The position numbers were made by a program, and so were the translations under genes. This document shows, piece by piece, positions 1-5,225 of a stretch of DNA of 5,225 bases. Under the pieces are notes generated by a model. It was given only the letters and a program-made list of their open reading frames with translations, was not told the origin of the DNA and ran no database searches. Within the stretch, counting starts at the first letter, position 1, and each line of letters opens with the position of its first letter. Source of the DNA: JABHVE01 sp047517625 (GTDB lineage: Bacteria > Pseudomonadota > Alphaproteobacteria > UBA2966 > CAIVPW01); assembly GCA_047517625.1 (NCBI GenBank), contig JAKZSO010000005.1, forward strand, positions 1 through 5,225, written 5' to 3'.

Positions 1-1
1 G

Positions 2-2059
2 CTGCTGTCCGAGCGCGAAGTCGGCCTATCCGATGAACACGACGGTATTATCGAACTGGACGACGACCTGGCCATCGGCGAGCCCTTTGCCAAAGTTTTG
101 TGCCTGGACGACCCGGTGATCGACATCGCCATCACCCCTAACCGTCAGGATTGTTTGGGGGTTCACGGCATCGCCCGGGACTTGGCGGCGGGCGGCCTTG
201 GCACGCTGAAAAACCCAGGCATCGAAGCGATCCCCGGCACGTTCCTAAGCCCAATCTCGGTGGGCCTGCGAAATCCAGCGGATGGTCCTGAACCATGCCC
301 CTATTTCGTTGGCCGCGCGGTGCGCGGGATCAAGAACGGCCCCAGCCCGGCGTGGCTGCAACGGCGCCTGCAAGCCATCGGGCTGCGCCCCATTTCGGCG
401 CTGGTGGATATCACCAATTACATGACCGTTGCCTATGGCCGGCCTTTGCACGTGTTCGACGCCGATAAAGTCACAGGCGGCCTCCACGTGCGATTATCGA
501 ACACCGGCGAAAAAATTCTGGCCTTGGATGGCAAGGAGTACGCATTGGACGACCAGGTGACAGTCATCGCTGACGACGCCGGGGTCCTGGCCATGGGCGG
601 CGTGATTGGCGGTGAGCCTTCAGGGTGCACGAGGGACACCACCACGGTGTTCATTGAATCCGCCCTGTTCGATCCGGTGCGCACGGCTGCCACCGGGCGC
701 CGCTATCAAATTGATTCCGATGCGCGCTATCGGTTCGAACGGGGCCTGGATCCGGAATTCACATTGCCCGGCATTGAAGAAGCCACGCGATTGGTGATGG
801 AGCTGTGCGGTGGCGAGCCCAGCGAAATCGTGATTGCGGGAAGCATCCCTGATTGGCGGCGTTCGGTGACGTTGCGCCCGGGCCGGGTCGCGACTCTCGG
901 GGGCATTGAATTGGCGGCGGATGACTCGGCGCGGATTTTAACTGACCTGGGATTCGGCGTCGAAAAAACCGGCGATGATTTCGACGTTGCTGTTCCGCCC
1001 TGGCGATCCGATGTCGGCGGCGAGGCCGACCTAGTCGAAGAGATCACCAGGGTTCACGGATTTGACAAAATCCCGGCGGTGCCGTTGCCGGGCAAATCCG
1101 CCATCGCCCAGCCGGTGTTGACGGCGCGCCAATTGCGGGCCCGTGCCGCCCGCCGCGCCTTGGCCTCCCAAGGACTGTTGGAAGCTGTGACCTGGTCTTT
1201 CACTTCCCAAGATTTGGCCGAACAGTTCGGCGGCGGCGAGGCGACTTTGCGCCTCGCCAACCCCATCAGTTCAGAACTCGATGCTATGCGCCCCAGCGCA
1301 TTGCCGAACTTGTTGGCGGCCGCCGGTCGCAATTTGGACCGGGGCGCCGAGGAATTTGGCTTGTTCGAAGTTGGCCCGGCTTATTCGGGAGTCGCCGCCA
1401 GTGACCAGATCACCGAGGCCGCGGGCGTGCGCGTTGGCCTGGCCGAACCGCGCCAATGGAGTGCCGCCACCCGGCCCGTCGATGCCTTTGATGCCAAAGC
1501 CGATGCGTTGGCGGCGTTGGCCGCTGCCGGGGCGCCGGTGGCGAAGCTAAGGGTCGAGGCTGGCGGCCCCGCCTGGTACCACCCGGGCCGGTCGGGAACT
1601 TTTCAGCTGGGCCCGCAAAACCAGATGGCAGTGTTTGGCGAATTATACCCTGCTGTTTTGGCCGGCCTCGGGATCAAGGCCCCAGTTGTGGCCTTCCAGG
1701 TTTTCTTGGACGCTATCCCGCAGCAAAAATCGAAGAAGGGAAAAACCAAGACCGCCAAACCCGGATACTCGGCCCCGGACCTGCCGGCGGTGGAACGGGA
1801 TTTCGCGTTTTTGGTTGAAGACAGCGTTCGCGCGGCCGACGCTCTGAACTCTGCCCAGCGCGCCGACCCGACGATTACAGGGGTCACCCTATTCGATGTG
1901 TTCAGCGGCGAAGGGGTGCCAGCAGGCCGAAAATCCATCGCCATCGGCGTGCGGTTGCAGCCCATCGGCCAAACCTTCACCGACGCCGAGATCGAAGCGA
2001 TTGGCGCGAAAATCGTCGCCGCGGTGGCTAAGGCCACTGGAGGCGCCCTTAGAACCTGA
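2..2059 (+). CDS. pheT: Phenylalanyl-tRNA synthetase beta subunit, 5'-truncated by window edge
   Basis: Beta chain of the cytosolic alpha2-beta2 enzyme that attaches Phe to tRNA-Phe; the PheS alpha chain holds the main catalytic site, while PheT binds tRNA and edits Tyr-tRNA-Phe. The frame is open from base 2 without a start, giving 685 residues against about 800 for the family, so roughly 110 N-terminal residues (most of the EMAP/OB-type tRNA-binding domain) lie outside the window. The visible start reads like the family segment ending that domain (SEREVGLSDEHDGIIEL, then ITPNRQDCLGVHGIARDLAA at about residues 43-62). A B3/B4 editing domain follows (LVDITNYM near 134-141, GRPLHVFDADKV), then a B5 domain (PPWRSDVGGEADLVEEITRVHGFDKIP near 330-356), the catalytic-like core, and a C-terminal FDX-ACB anticodon-binding domain (VERDFAFLVED to the end). 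A Lys-rich linker precedes FDX-ACB. A TTG at 98 is only an internal codon. The gene ends in TGA, 10 bp from the convergent higA. Identification is firm. Confidence 0.97.
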   Translation: MLSEREVGLSDEHDGIIELDDDLAIGEPFAKVLCLDDPVIDIAITPNRQDCLGVHGIARDLAAGGLGTLKNPGIEAIPGTFLSPISVGLRNPADGPEPCPYFVGRAVRGIKNGPSPAWLQRRLQAIGLRPISALVDITNYMTVAYGRPLHVFDADKVTGGLHVRLSNTGEKILALDGKEYALDDQVTVIADDAGVLAMGGVIGGEPSGCTRDTTTVFIESALFDPVRTAATGRRYQIDSDARYRFERGLDPEFTLPGIEEATRLVMELCGGEPSEIVIAGSIPDWRRSVTLRPGRVATLGGIELAADDSARILTDLGFGVEKTGDDFDVAVPPWRSDVGGEADLVEEITRVHGFDKIPAVPLPGKSAIAQPVLTARQLRARAARRALASQGLLEAVTWSFTSQDLAEQFGGGEATLRLANPISSELDAMRPSALPNLLAAAGRNLDRGAEEFGLFEVGPAYSGVAASDQITEAAGVRVGLAEPRQWSAATRPVDAFDAKADALAALAAAGAPVAKLRVEAGGPAWYHPGRSGTFQLGPQNQMAVFGELYPAVLAGLGIKAPVVAFQVFLDAIPQQKSKKGKTKTAKPGYSAPDLPAVERDFAFLVEDSVRAADALNSAQRADPTITGVTLFDVFSGEGVPAGRKSIAIGVRLQPIGQTFTDAEIEAIGAKIVAAVAKATGGALRT

Positions 2060-2074
2060 TGGCCGCGCGTCAGG
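2055..2074. terminator. Weak stem between convergent pheT and higA ends
   Basis: CCTGA (2055-2059) and TCAGG (2070-2074) are reverse complements around a 10-nt GC-rich centre, so RNA from either strand could form a short hairpin. Each arm contains the TGA stop codon of one of the two convergent genes. There is no T tract on either side, so this is at best a weak or Rho-assisted end signal, and it could be a chance consequence of two facing TGA codons. Confidence 0.2.
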
Positions 2075-2375
2075 CCGCCCGGAAACGACTAACGATTATT
2101 TCGTCAGAGCGTTGGCGCATTGCATGGCCATCGTGCCAAACCTGCATGCGCAGCAAGGTATCCATCGACACGCCAAACGCTTTTTCGATTCGCAGCGCCA
2201 ATTCGGGAGATAGGGACGATTTGCGGTTTACCAAGTCGGACAGCGTCGCGCGGCGGACACCCAAAATCTCAGCAGCACGGGTAATCGTCAGACCAAGTTC
2301 GGCCAGGATTTCTGCACGAATAAACGCGCCGGGGTGCGGCGGTGTCATCCCAATTTGAACGGGTTTTCGTGCCAT
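2070..2375 (-). CDS. higA: HigA-family antitoxin (XRE/Cro helix-turn-helix)
   Basis: A 101-residue DNA-binding antitoxin of the HigA/VapI type, expected to neutralise the HigB mRNA interferase and to repress its own operon. The N-terminal segment MTPPHPGAFIRAEIL (residues 10-24) is the family hallmark. The helix-turn-helix follows: LTITRAAEILGV (29-40) then recognition helix RRATLSDLVNRK (41-52), with SSLSPELALRIEKAFGVS (53-70) completing the five-helix domain. The tail after about residue 75 ends in SRFRAA. The chosen ATG overlaps the toxin stop as TAATG, with GGAG 11 nt upstream, suggesting translational coupling; Met10 is an alternative start giving the commoner HigA length. The toxin-before-antitoxin order is typical of higBA. 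No coding lesion is visible here, unlike in its partner, so it could be an orphan antitoxin still acting as a repressor. Family assignment is strong; activity is inference. Confidence 0.93.
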   Translation of the reverse strand: MARKPVQIGMTPPHPGAFIRAEILAELGLTITRAAEILGVRRATLSDLVNRKSSLSPELALRIEKAFGVSMDTLLRMQVWHDGHAMRQRSDEIIVSRFRAA

Positions 2376-2655
2376 TAGTGGTAATTCTCCAGCGCCAAAT
2401 TACAGATCAATCCGTCTTCGATTTCAAACGTGATCCGCCAATTTCCCGATGCAGAAATGCTCCAAGTTCCGACCCGCTTGCCGGACAACTGGTGGATCTG
2501 CCACCCGGGCGGGCCACGAACGTCGTCAAGGCTTGGCGCGCTGACAAGGGCAGCAAGGATGTTTCGCGTTGAACAAGGTCCGGGGGAATGTGCCGATCAT
2601 CATCTATTTCCAACAATCGCCGAAGCCCGCGGTGGCGGACATTGCGGATTTCCAT
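2375..2655 (-). pseudogene. higB: HigB-type toxin (RelE superfamily), frameshifted
   Basis: HigB toxins are ribosome-associated mRNA endonucleases of the RelE/ParE fold. From the ATG at 2655 the first frame reads MEIRNVRHRGLRRLLE and continues to PPDLVQR (30 residues), a good HigB N-terminus. Beyond that this frame loses family likeness and ends at a TGA at 2407-2409. The continuation is in another frame from 2566: RNILAALVSAPSLDDVRGPP, then GWQIHQLSGKRVGTWSISAS, GNWRITFEIEDG and a final LALENYH followed by TAA at 2375-2377. The halves give about 93 residues, the normal family length. The switch corresponds to loss of one base or, if one residue between QR and RN is missing as I recall from relatives, four bases, near 2564-2569. 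The sequence there (CAACGCGAAAC on the coding strand) has no slippery heptamer, so programmed shifting is unlikely. As written, no full toxin is made; a sequencing error is the alternative. Confidence 0.88.
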
Positions 2656-2663
2656 CGCGAACA

Positions 2664-2692
2664 AATGTACGGCAAGGCCGTACGTCTGTCAA
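2664..2692 (-). promoter_or_regulatory. Sigma-70-type promoter of higBA
   Basis: On the minus strand TTGACA (2692-2687) is followed after exactly 17 bases by TACATT (2669-2664), a near-consensus promoter. Only 8 bases separate the -10 box from the higB ATG at 2655, so transcription should start at or within about 3 nt of the start codon and the message would be leaderless or nearly so. An earlier in-frame ATG at 2664 overlaps the -10 box and is unlikely to be transcribed. The promoter supports the operon being transcribable even though higB is disrupted. Confidence 0.7.
2667..2683. promoter_or_regulatory. Palindromic operator, probable HigA binding site
   Basis: GTACGGC (2667-2673) and GCCGTAC (2677-2683) form a perfect 7-bp inverted repeat around AAG. 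It starts inside the -10 box of the higBA promoter and fills most of the spacer, the expected place for an autorepressor to block RNA polymerase. HigA-family antitoxins bind palindromes in their own promoters, so HigA is the natural candidate ligand; this assignment is inference. Confidence 0.6.
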
Positions 2693-2713
2693 ATGTATGA
2701 AGAATTTTGCCTC

Positions 2714-2735
2714 GGCCCACGGTTGCTTGTGGGCC
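2714..2735. repeat. Inverted repeat upstream of lepA
   Basis: GGCCCAC (2714-2720) and GTGGGCC (2729-2735) are perfect 7-bp arms around an 8-nt loop GGTTGCTT. The loop contains the candidate -35 box of lepA. No T tract follows, so it does not look like an intrinsic terminator. It could be a regulator site or chance in GC-rich DNA. Confidence 0.35.
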
Positions 2736-2753
2736 CGATAGGGCGGTGCTACA
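2723..2753 (+). promoter_or_regulatory. Candidate lepA promoter
   Basis: TTGCTT (2723-2728) is followed by TGCTAC or GCTACA (2747-2753) at a spacing of 18-19 bases. The same GGTTGCTT block stands in front of the tRNA-Ser promoter near 4932. The -10-like box ends about 10 bases before the lepA ATG, implying a very short leader, in agreement with the lack of a Shine-Dalgarno sequence there. The -10 match is poor, so this is tentative. Because higBA lies on the opposite strand between pheT and lepA, lepA does need a promoter in this interval unless it is read through from pheT. Confidence 0.35.
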
Positions 2754-2763
2754 AGCGCGGCCC

Positions 2764-4566
2764 ATGACCAAACCTTCCCACATCCGCAACTTCGCCATCA
2801 TCGCCCATATCGACCACGGCAAATCCACGTTGGCGGACCGGCTGATTGAAGCGTGCCAGGGATTGGATTCCCGGGACATGCAGGAACAAGTTCTGGATTC
2901 CATGGACATTGAGCGCGAGCGCGGGATCACCATCAAGGCCCAGACGGTCCGCCTGGAATACTCAGGCAACGATGGCGAGGATTATATTTTGAACTTGATG
3001 GACACGCCCGGCCACGTGGATTTCTCCTATGAAGTCTCGCGCAGTTTGGCGGCGTGCGAGGGTTCAATTCTGTTGGTCGACGCCAGCCAGGGGGTCGAGG
3101 CTCAGACCCTGGCCAACGCGTATTTGGCGGTGGACGCCGACCACGAAATCATCGTCGTTCTGAACAAGACCGATCTGGCGTCCGCGGAACCGGAGCGGGT
3201 GAAACGTCAAATCACGGAAGTGATCGGCCTGGATGCGTCCAACGCCGTCGCCATTTCGGCAAAAACCGGCGACGGGGTGCCTGATCTGTTGGAGGCATTG
3301 GTCCAGCGAATTTCTCCGCCGGTCGGTGACGAAGAGGCCCCGCTGTCTGCCCTGTTGGTGGATTCCTGGTACGACGCCTATTTGGGCGTGGTGATTTTGG
3401 TGCGCGTGCGCGATGGCGTGCTGGCCAGGGGTAGGAAGGTGCGGATGATGGCCGCTGGCACATCCCATTTGGTGGAGCAGGTCGGCACGTTTTCGCCAAA
3501 ACCCCAGCCCGGCGACAAGCTTGGACCCGGCGAAATTGGCTACTTTACCTCCGGCATAAAGGAGGTGGCCCAGACCGCTGTGGGCGATACCATCACCTCG
3601 GACCGCAAGCCTGCGGATGCCCCCTTGCCGGGGTTCAAGCCCAGCGTGCCAGTGGTGTTCTGCGGCCTGTTTCCGGTGGATGCCGCGGATTATCCGCGCC
3701 TGCGGGAAAGCCTGACGCGCCTGAAATTGAACGATTCAAGTTTTCATTTCGAAGCGGAAAGTTCCGCCGCCTTGGGCTTCGGGTTCCGCTGCGGGTTTTT
3801 GGGACTGCTGCATTTGGAGATCGTCCAAGAACGCCTGTCGCGGGAATTCGATTTGGATTTGATCGCCACGGCGCCCAGCGTCGTCTACCGAATCCACACC
3901 AGCGATGGCGGCATCACCGAATTGCACAATCCGGTGGACATGCCGGACCCCGTGCACATCGATCACATGGAGGAACCGTGGATCTTGGCCAATATTCTGG
4001 TGCCCGACGAATTTTTGGGGGCGGTACTGAAGCTGTGCGAGGACCGCCGGGGCGAACAAGTGAACCTCGGGTACGCGGGCAATCGCGCGGTGGTCACGTA
4101 CCGATTGCCGCTGAATGAGGTGGTGTTCGATTTTTATGACCGGCTGAAATCGGGCACCAGCGGCTACGCCAGTTTCGACTACGAAGTCGAAGGATATCGC
4201 TAAGGCGACCTGGTGCGCATGACCATCTTGGTCAACGGCGACCCGGTCGACGCGCTGTCCATGGTGGTCTACCGGGCCAGCGCCGAATCCCGTGGCCGGG
4301 CCTTGTGCGAGCGCCTGAAAGAGCTGATCCCCCGTCAAATGTTCCAGATCGCCATTCAGGCCGCCCTCGGTGGGCGCATCATCGCCCGTGAGACTGTGCG
4401 GGCCCTGCGCAAGGATGTGACGGCCAAGTGCTACGGCGGCGACATCACCCGCAAACGCAAACTGCTGGACAAGCAGAAAAAGGGGAAGAAACGCATGCGC
4501 ACTTTTGGCAAAGTCGAAATCCCCCAGGAAGCGTTCATCGCCGCCCTGAAAATGGACAAAGAATAA
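2764..4566 (+). pseudogene. lepA: Elongation factor 4 (LepA) with in-frame TAA at 4201-4203
   Basis: LepA/EF4 is a ribosome-binding translational GTPase linked to back-translocation, initiation and 30S biogenesis. Without the internal stop the frame spans 601 codons, matching the roughly 600-residue family. G motifs are intact: AHIDHGKST (14-22), switch I ERERGITIK (50-58), DTPGHVDF (80-87), NKTD (134-137) and SAKTG (165-169). EF-G-like domains follow (FCGLFPVDAADYPRLRESL; GFRCGFLGLLHLEIVQERL). Codon 480 is TAA, giving a 479-residue product. After it the same frame continues to TAA at 4564-4566 with the LepA-specific C-terminal domain (DLVRMTILVNGDPVDALS; CYGGDITRKRKLLDKQKKGK). Relatives usually have Glu there, so one G-to-T change (GAA to TAA) would explain it. 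The truncated protein would lack the domain that reaches the peptidyl-transferase centre. The ATG at 2764 begins at the conserved MTKPSHIRNF; an upstream TTG at 2707 adds only unconserved residues. No Shine-Dalgarno is visible. Error versus real nonsense mutation is undecided. Confidence 0.93.
4202..4215 (+). promoter_or_regulatory. Possible reinitiation site just after the lepA internal stop
   Basis: AAGG (4202-4205), overlapping the internal TAA, lies 7 bases before an in-frame GTG at 4213, with an ATG at 4219 as a second choice. A terminating ribosome could restart here and make a separate C-terminal LepA piece of about 117 residues. The spacing is good but the Shine-Dalgarno match is only four bases and could be chance. 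Confidence 0.25.
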
Positions 4567-4573
4567 AGCCGCG

Positions 4574-4879
4574 CTAGTTCCGGGCCCGGCGCCGGAACAA
4601 AAAAAGCAAACCGGCGCCCGCGGCCCCCAACACGATCCATCCCGGCCAGCGCAGAACCGTGGAAATCACCGGGTCCCACAACCACGGCAACCCCAAATAA
4701 TCGTCCTTTTGGACCCAGTCTTGGACGGTCAAAAGACTGGTGGGACGAAAATCGTGCCACAGCTGACCCAAAGCCACCGATAAGTACGCCCCGTCCTTAA
4801 CGGATTCGGATATTTCGTAGCCCAAGGCAAACAACGCCCCGGCTAGAAACACCCACCCCAGAATGCGGCCAAAAATCAT
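4574..4879 (-). CDS. Small two-helix membrane protein, function unknown
   Basis: A 101-residue protein with two hydrophobic segments: residues 6-20 (ILGWVFLAGALFALG) and 80-95 (GWIVLGAAGAGLLFLF), the second followed by the basic tail RRRARN. By the positive-inside rule both ends face the cytoplasm and the 60-residue middle, rich in Trp and acidic residues (LWHDFRPTSLLTVQDW, then LPWLWDPVISTVLRWPGW), faces the periplasm. The LWDP...WP.W pattern resembles small uncharacterised membrane proteins I associate with alphaproteobacteria, but I cannot assign a function or a family name with confidence. The ATG at 4879 has AGGG seven bases upstream (4887-4890), which supports the start. It is convergent with lepA, the stop codons being 7 bp apart, so the two are not co-transcribed. 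Composition and length support a real gene; no enzymatic motif is visible. Confidence 0.8.
   Translation of the reverse strand: MIFGRILGWVFLAGALFALGYEISESVKDGAYLSVALGQLWHDFRPTSLLTVQDWVQKDDYLGLPWLWDPVISTVLRWPGWIVLGAAGAGLLFLFRRRARN
4577..4598. terminator. GC-rich hairpin at the convergent lepA / membrane-protein ends
   Basis: GTTCCGG (4577-4583) and CCGGAAC (4592-4598) are perfect 7-bp arms around an 8-nt GC loop; nested palindromes CCGGGCCCGG and CCGGCGCCGG lie inside. The stem overlaps the last codons (Arg-rich tail) of the membrane protein. On the plus strand, that of lepA, it is followed by seven A rather than T, and on the minus strand no T run follows, so it is not a standard intrinsic terminator. 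It may act as a transcript 3' end stabiliser or with Rho. Confidence 0.3.
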
Positions 4880-4933
4880 TCCCCGACCCTACGGGATTGG
4901 TGGCGATTGGCAATGCCCCGGGGCGCGCTTTGG

Positions 4934-4961
4934 TTGCTTTTCGTTAGCTGCTGCTTATAGT
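4934..4961 (+). promoter_or_regulatory. Candidate promoter of tRNA-Ser
   Basis: TTGCTT (4934-4939) and TATAGT (4956-4961) are 16 bases apart, with a predicted start near 4968, about 40 bases before the tRNA. This is the best sigma-70-like pair on the plus strand of the 128-base gap between the divergent membrane-protein gene and the tRNA. The -35 box is only a partial match. Confidence 0.45.
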
Positions 4962-4980
4962 TCGCGCTCGCTGGGGACTT

Positions 4981-4993
4981 GGCGCTTTGCGCC
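4981..4993 (+). other. Short perfect hairpin in the tRNA-Ser 5' leader
   Basis: GGCGC (4981-4985) and GCGCC (4989-4993) form a 5-bp stem with a TTT loop, 14 bases before the mature tRNA 5' end. It would sit in the leader removed by RNase P. It may be incidental. Confidence 0.3.
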
Positions 4994-5007
4994 GGGACCA
5001 GGGCTGT

Positions 5008-5097
5008 GGAGGGGTGGCCGAGTGGCCGAAGGCGCACGCTTGGAAAGCGTGTATACGGGCAACTGTATCGTGGGTTCGAATCCCACCCCCTCCGCCA
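5008..5097 (+). tRNA. tRNA-Ser (anticodon GGA)
   Basis: A class II tRNA gene of 90 bases including an encoded CCA. Acceptor arm GGAGGGG (5008-5014) pairs with CCCCTCC (5087-5093); G5094 is the discriminator, as expected for tRNA-Ser, followed by CCA. The D stem is GCC/GGC (5017-5019, 5031-5033). The anticodon stem CACGC/GCGTG (5035-5039, 5047-5051) encloses loop TTGGAAA with anticodon GGA at 5042-5044, reading UCC and, by wobble, UCU. A long variable arm (5052-5069, with ATAC/GTAT stem) is typical of serine tRNAs. The T arm is GTGGG-TTCGAAT-CCCAC (5070-5086). All arms pair, so it should be functional. The 3' ends of serine tRNA genes are common integration targets, relevant to the repeat downstream. 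Confidence 0.97.
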
Positions 5098-5168
5098 CAC
5101 TTAAATCATTGTTATAGAACGTTTTTGCAGGACTCTGGATGGATTCGAACTTATCCCGAAACTTCCGG
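5098..5168. other. Non-coding interval after tRNA-Ser
   Basis: No gene is supported here. A run of five T (5122-5126) follows a very short possible stem (GTT/AAC, 5111-5120), too weak to call an intrinsic terminator. GGATTCGAAC (5141-5150) is the exact reverse complement of 5074-5083 in the tRNA T arm, and CCCG/CGGG (5155-5158, 5166-5169) could form a 4-bp stem. Base composition is less GC-rich than in the flanking genes at the start of the interval. Confidence 0.5.
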
Positions 5169-5213
5169 GTGAGTCGGACCCGATTTTCCTTGTGAGTCGG
5201 ACCCGATTTCCTT
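5169..5213. repeat. Two tandem 22/23-bp direct repeats at the window end
   Basis: The unit runs from GTGAGTCGGACCCGA to TTTTCCTT (5169-5191) and is repeated at once as 5192-5213, differing only by one T fewer in the T run. Each unit contains the small palindrome TCGG-AC-CCGA. The second copy is followed by GGACACAGAATT, so on the minus strand the block begins TGTGTCCAAGGAAATCGGG. Repeated subterminal motifs inside a TGTG-like end would fit the tip of an insertion sequence, but no transposase and no second end are in view, so the identity is open. Confidence 0.75.
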
Positions 5214-5225
5214 GGACACAGAATT

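Noticed and set aside
1603..2037. Minus-strand open frame of 144 codons inside pheT
   Set aside because: It lies fully antisense to the conserved FDX-ACB end of pheT, with low-complexity composition typical of a shadow frame.
2561..2577. Programmed ribosomal frameshift producing full-length HigB
   Set aside because: The junction has no slippery heptamer or homopolymer run, and I see no obvious upstream Shine-Dalgarno-like stimulator. Ordinary mutation or error is simpler.
2342..2741. Plus-strand open frames across higB
   Set aside because: They are antisense to recognisable HigB coding sequence on the minus strand and show no family likeness.
2707..2763. Upstream TTG start for lepA, adding 19 residues
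   Set aside because: The added residues do not look like any LepA, and the region carries the candidate promoter. The family start MTKPSHIRNF fits the ATG at 2764.
4201..4203. Reassignment of TAA to a sense codon, or programmed readthrough in lepA
   Set aside because: TAA is the natural end of lepA itself (4564-4566) and of the second higB frame (2375-2377). TGA and TAG also end genes here, so the standard code holds. No readthrough element is evident after the stop.
3736..4338. Minus-strand open frame of 200 codons inside lepA
   Set aside because: It is the mirror of a conserved GC-rich coding region, has no recognisable protein features and overlaps lepA fully.
4863..5172. Short open frames on both strands across the tRNA-Ser region
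   Set aside because: They run straight through a well-folded tRNA gene, with no conserved protein features and no convincing ribosome site.
5169..5213. CRISPR array
   Set aside because: The two units are directly adjacent with no spacers between them, and no cas gene is present.

Overview
The window is GC-rich, strongly coding bacterial DNA. Protein style (PheT with a lysine-rich linker before its C-terminal domain, LepA, an Arg-rich two-helix membrane protein) and promoter style suggest an alphaproteobacterium, possibly of the Rhodospirillales. That placement is inference from general likeness, not a computed phylogeny. All three stop codons are used as real terminators (TGA for pheT and higA, TAA for higB and lepA, TAG for the membrane protein), so the standard code applies.

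Layout: (1) 2-2059 (+), the 3' part of pheT, phenylalanyl-tRNA synthetase beta chain, cut by the window edge. (2) 2070-2655 (-), a HigB/HigA-type toxin-antitoxin module, convergent with pheT. The antitoxin higA is intact; the toxin higB is broken by a frameshift near 2566. A TTGACA-N17-TACATT promoter with a 17-bp palindrome across its -10 and spacer lies just upstream. (3) 2764-4566 (+), lepA (elongation factor 4), full length by homology but interrupted by an in-frame TAA at 4201-4203 where relatives usually carry Glu. (4) 4574-4879 (-), a 101-residue two-helix membrane protein of unknown function, convergent with lepA. (5) 5008-5097 (+), tRNA-Ser(GGA) with encoded CCA, with its own candidate promoter. 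(6) 5098-5225, non-coding, ending in two near-identical tandem 22/23-bp repeats that may be the tip of a mobile element.

Functionally this is a translation-related neighbourhood (Phe charging, ribosomal GTPase, serine tRNA) carrying a small toxin-antitoxin module between pheT and lepA. I see no large undescribed system. The points that deserve a second look are the two coding lesions about 1.6 kb apart (higB frameshift, lepA nonsense codon), which may be real decay or sequence error; the near-leaderless higBA promoter/operator; and the tandem repeat downstream of the tRNA.
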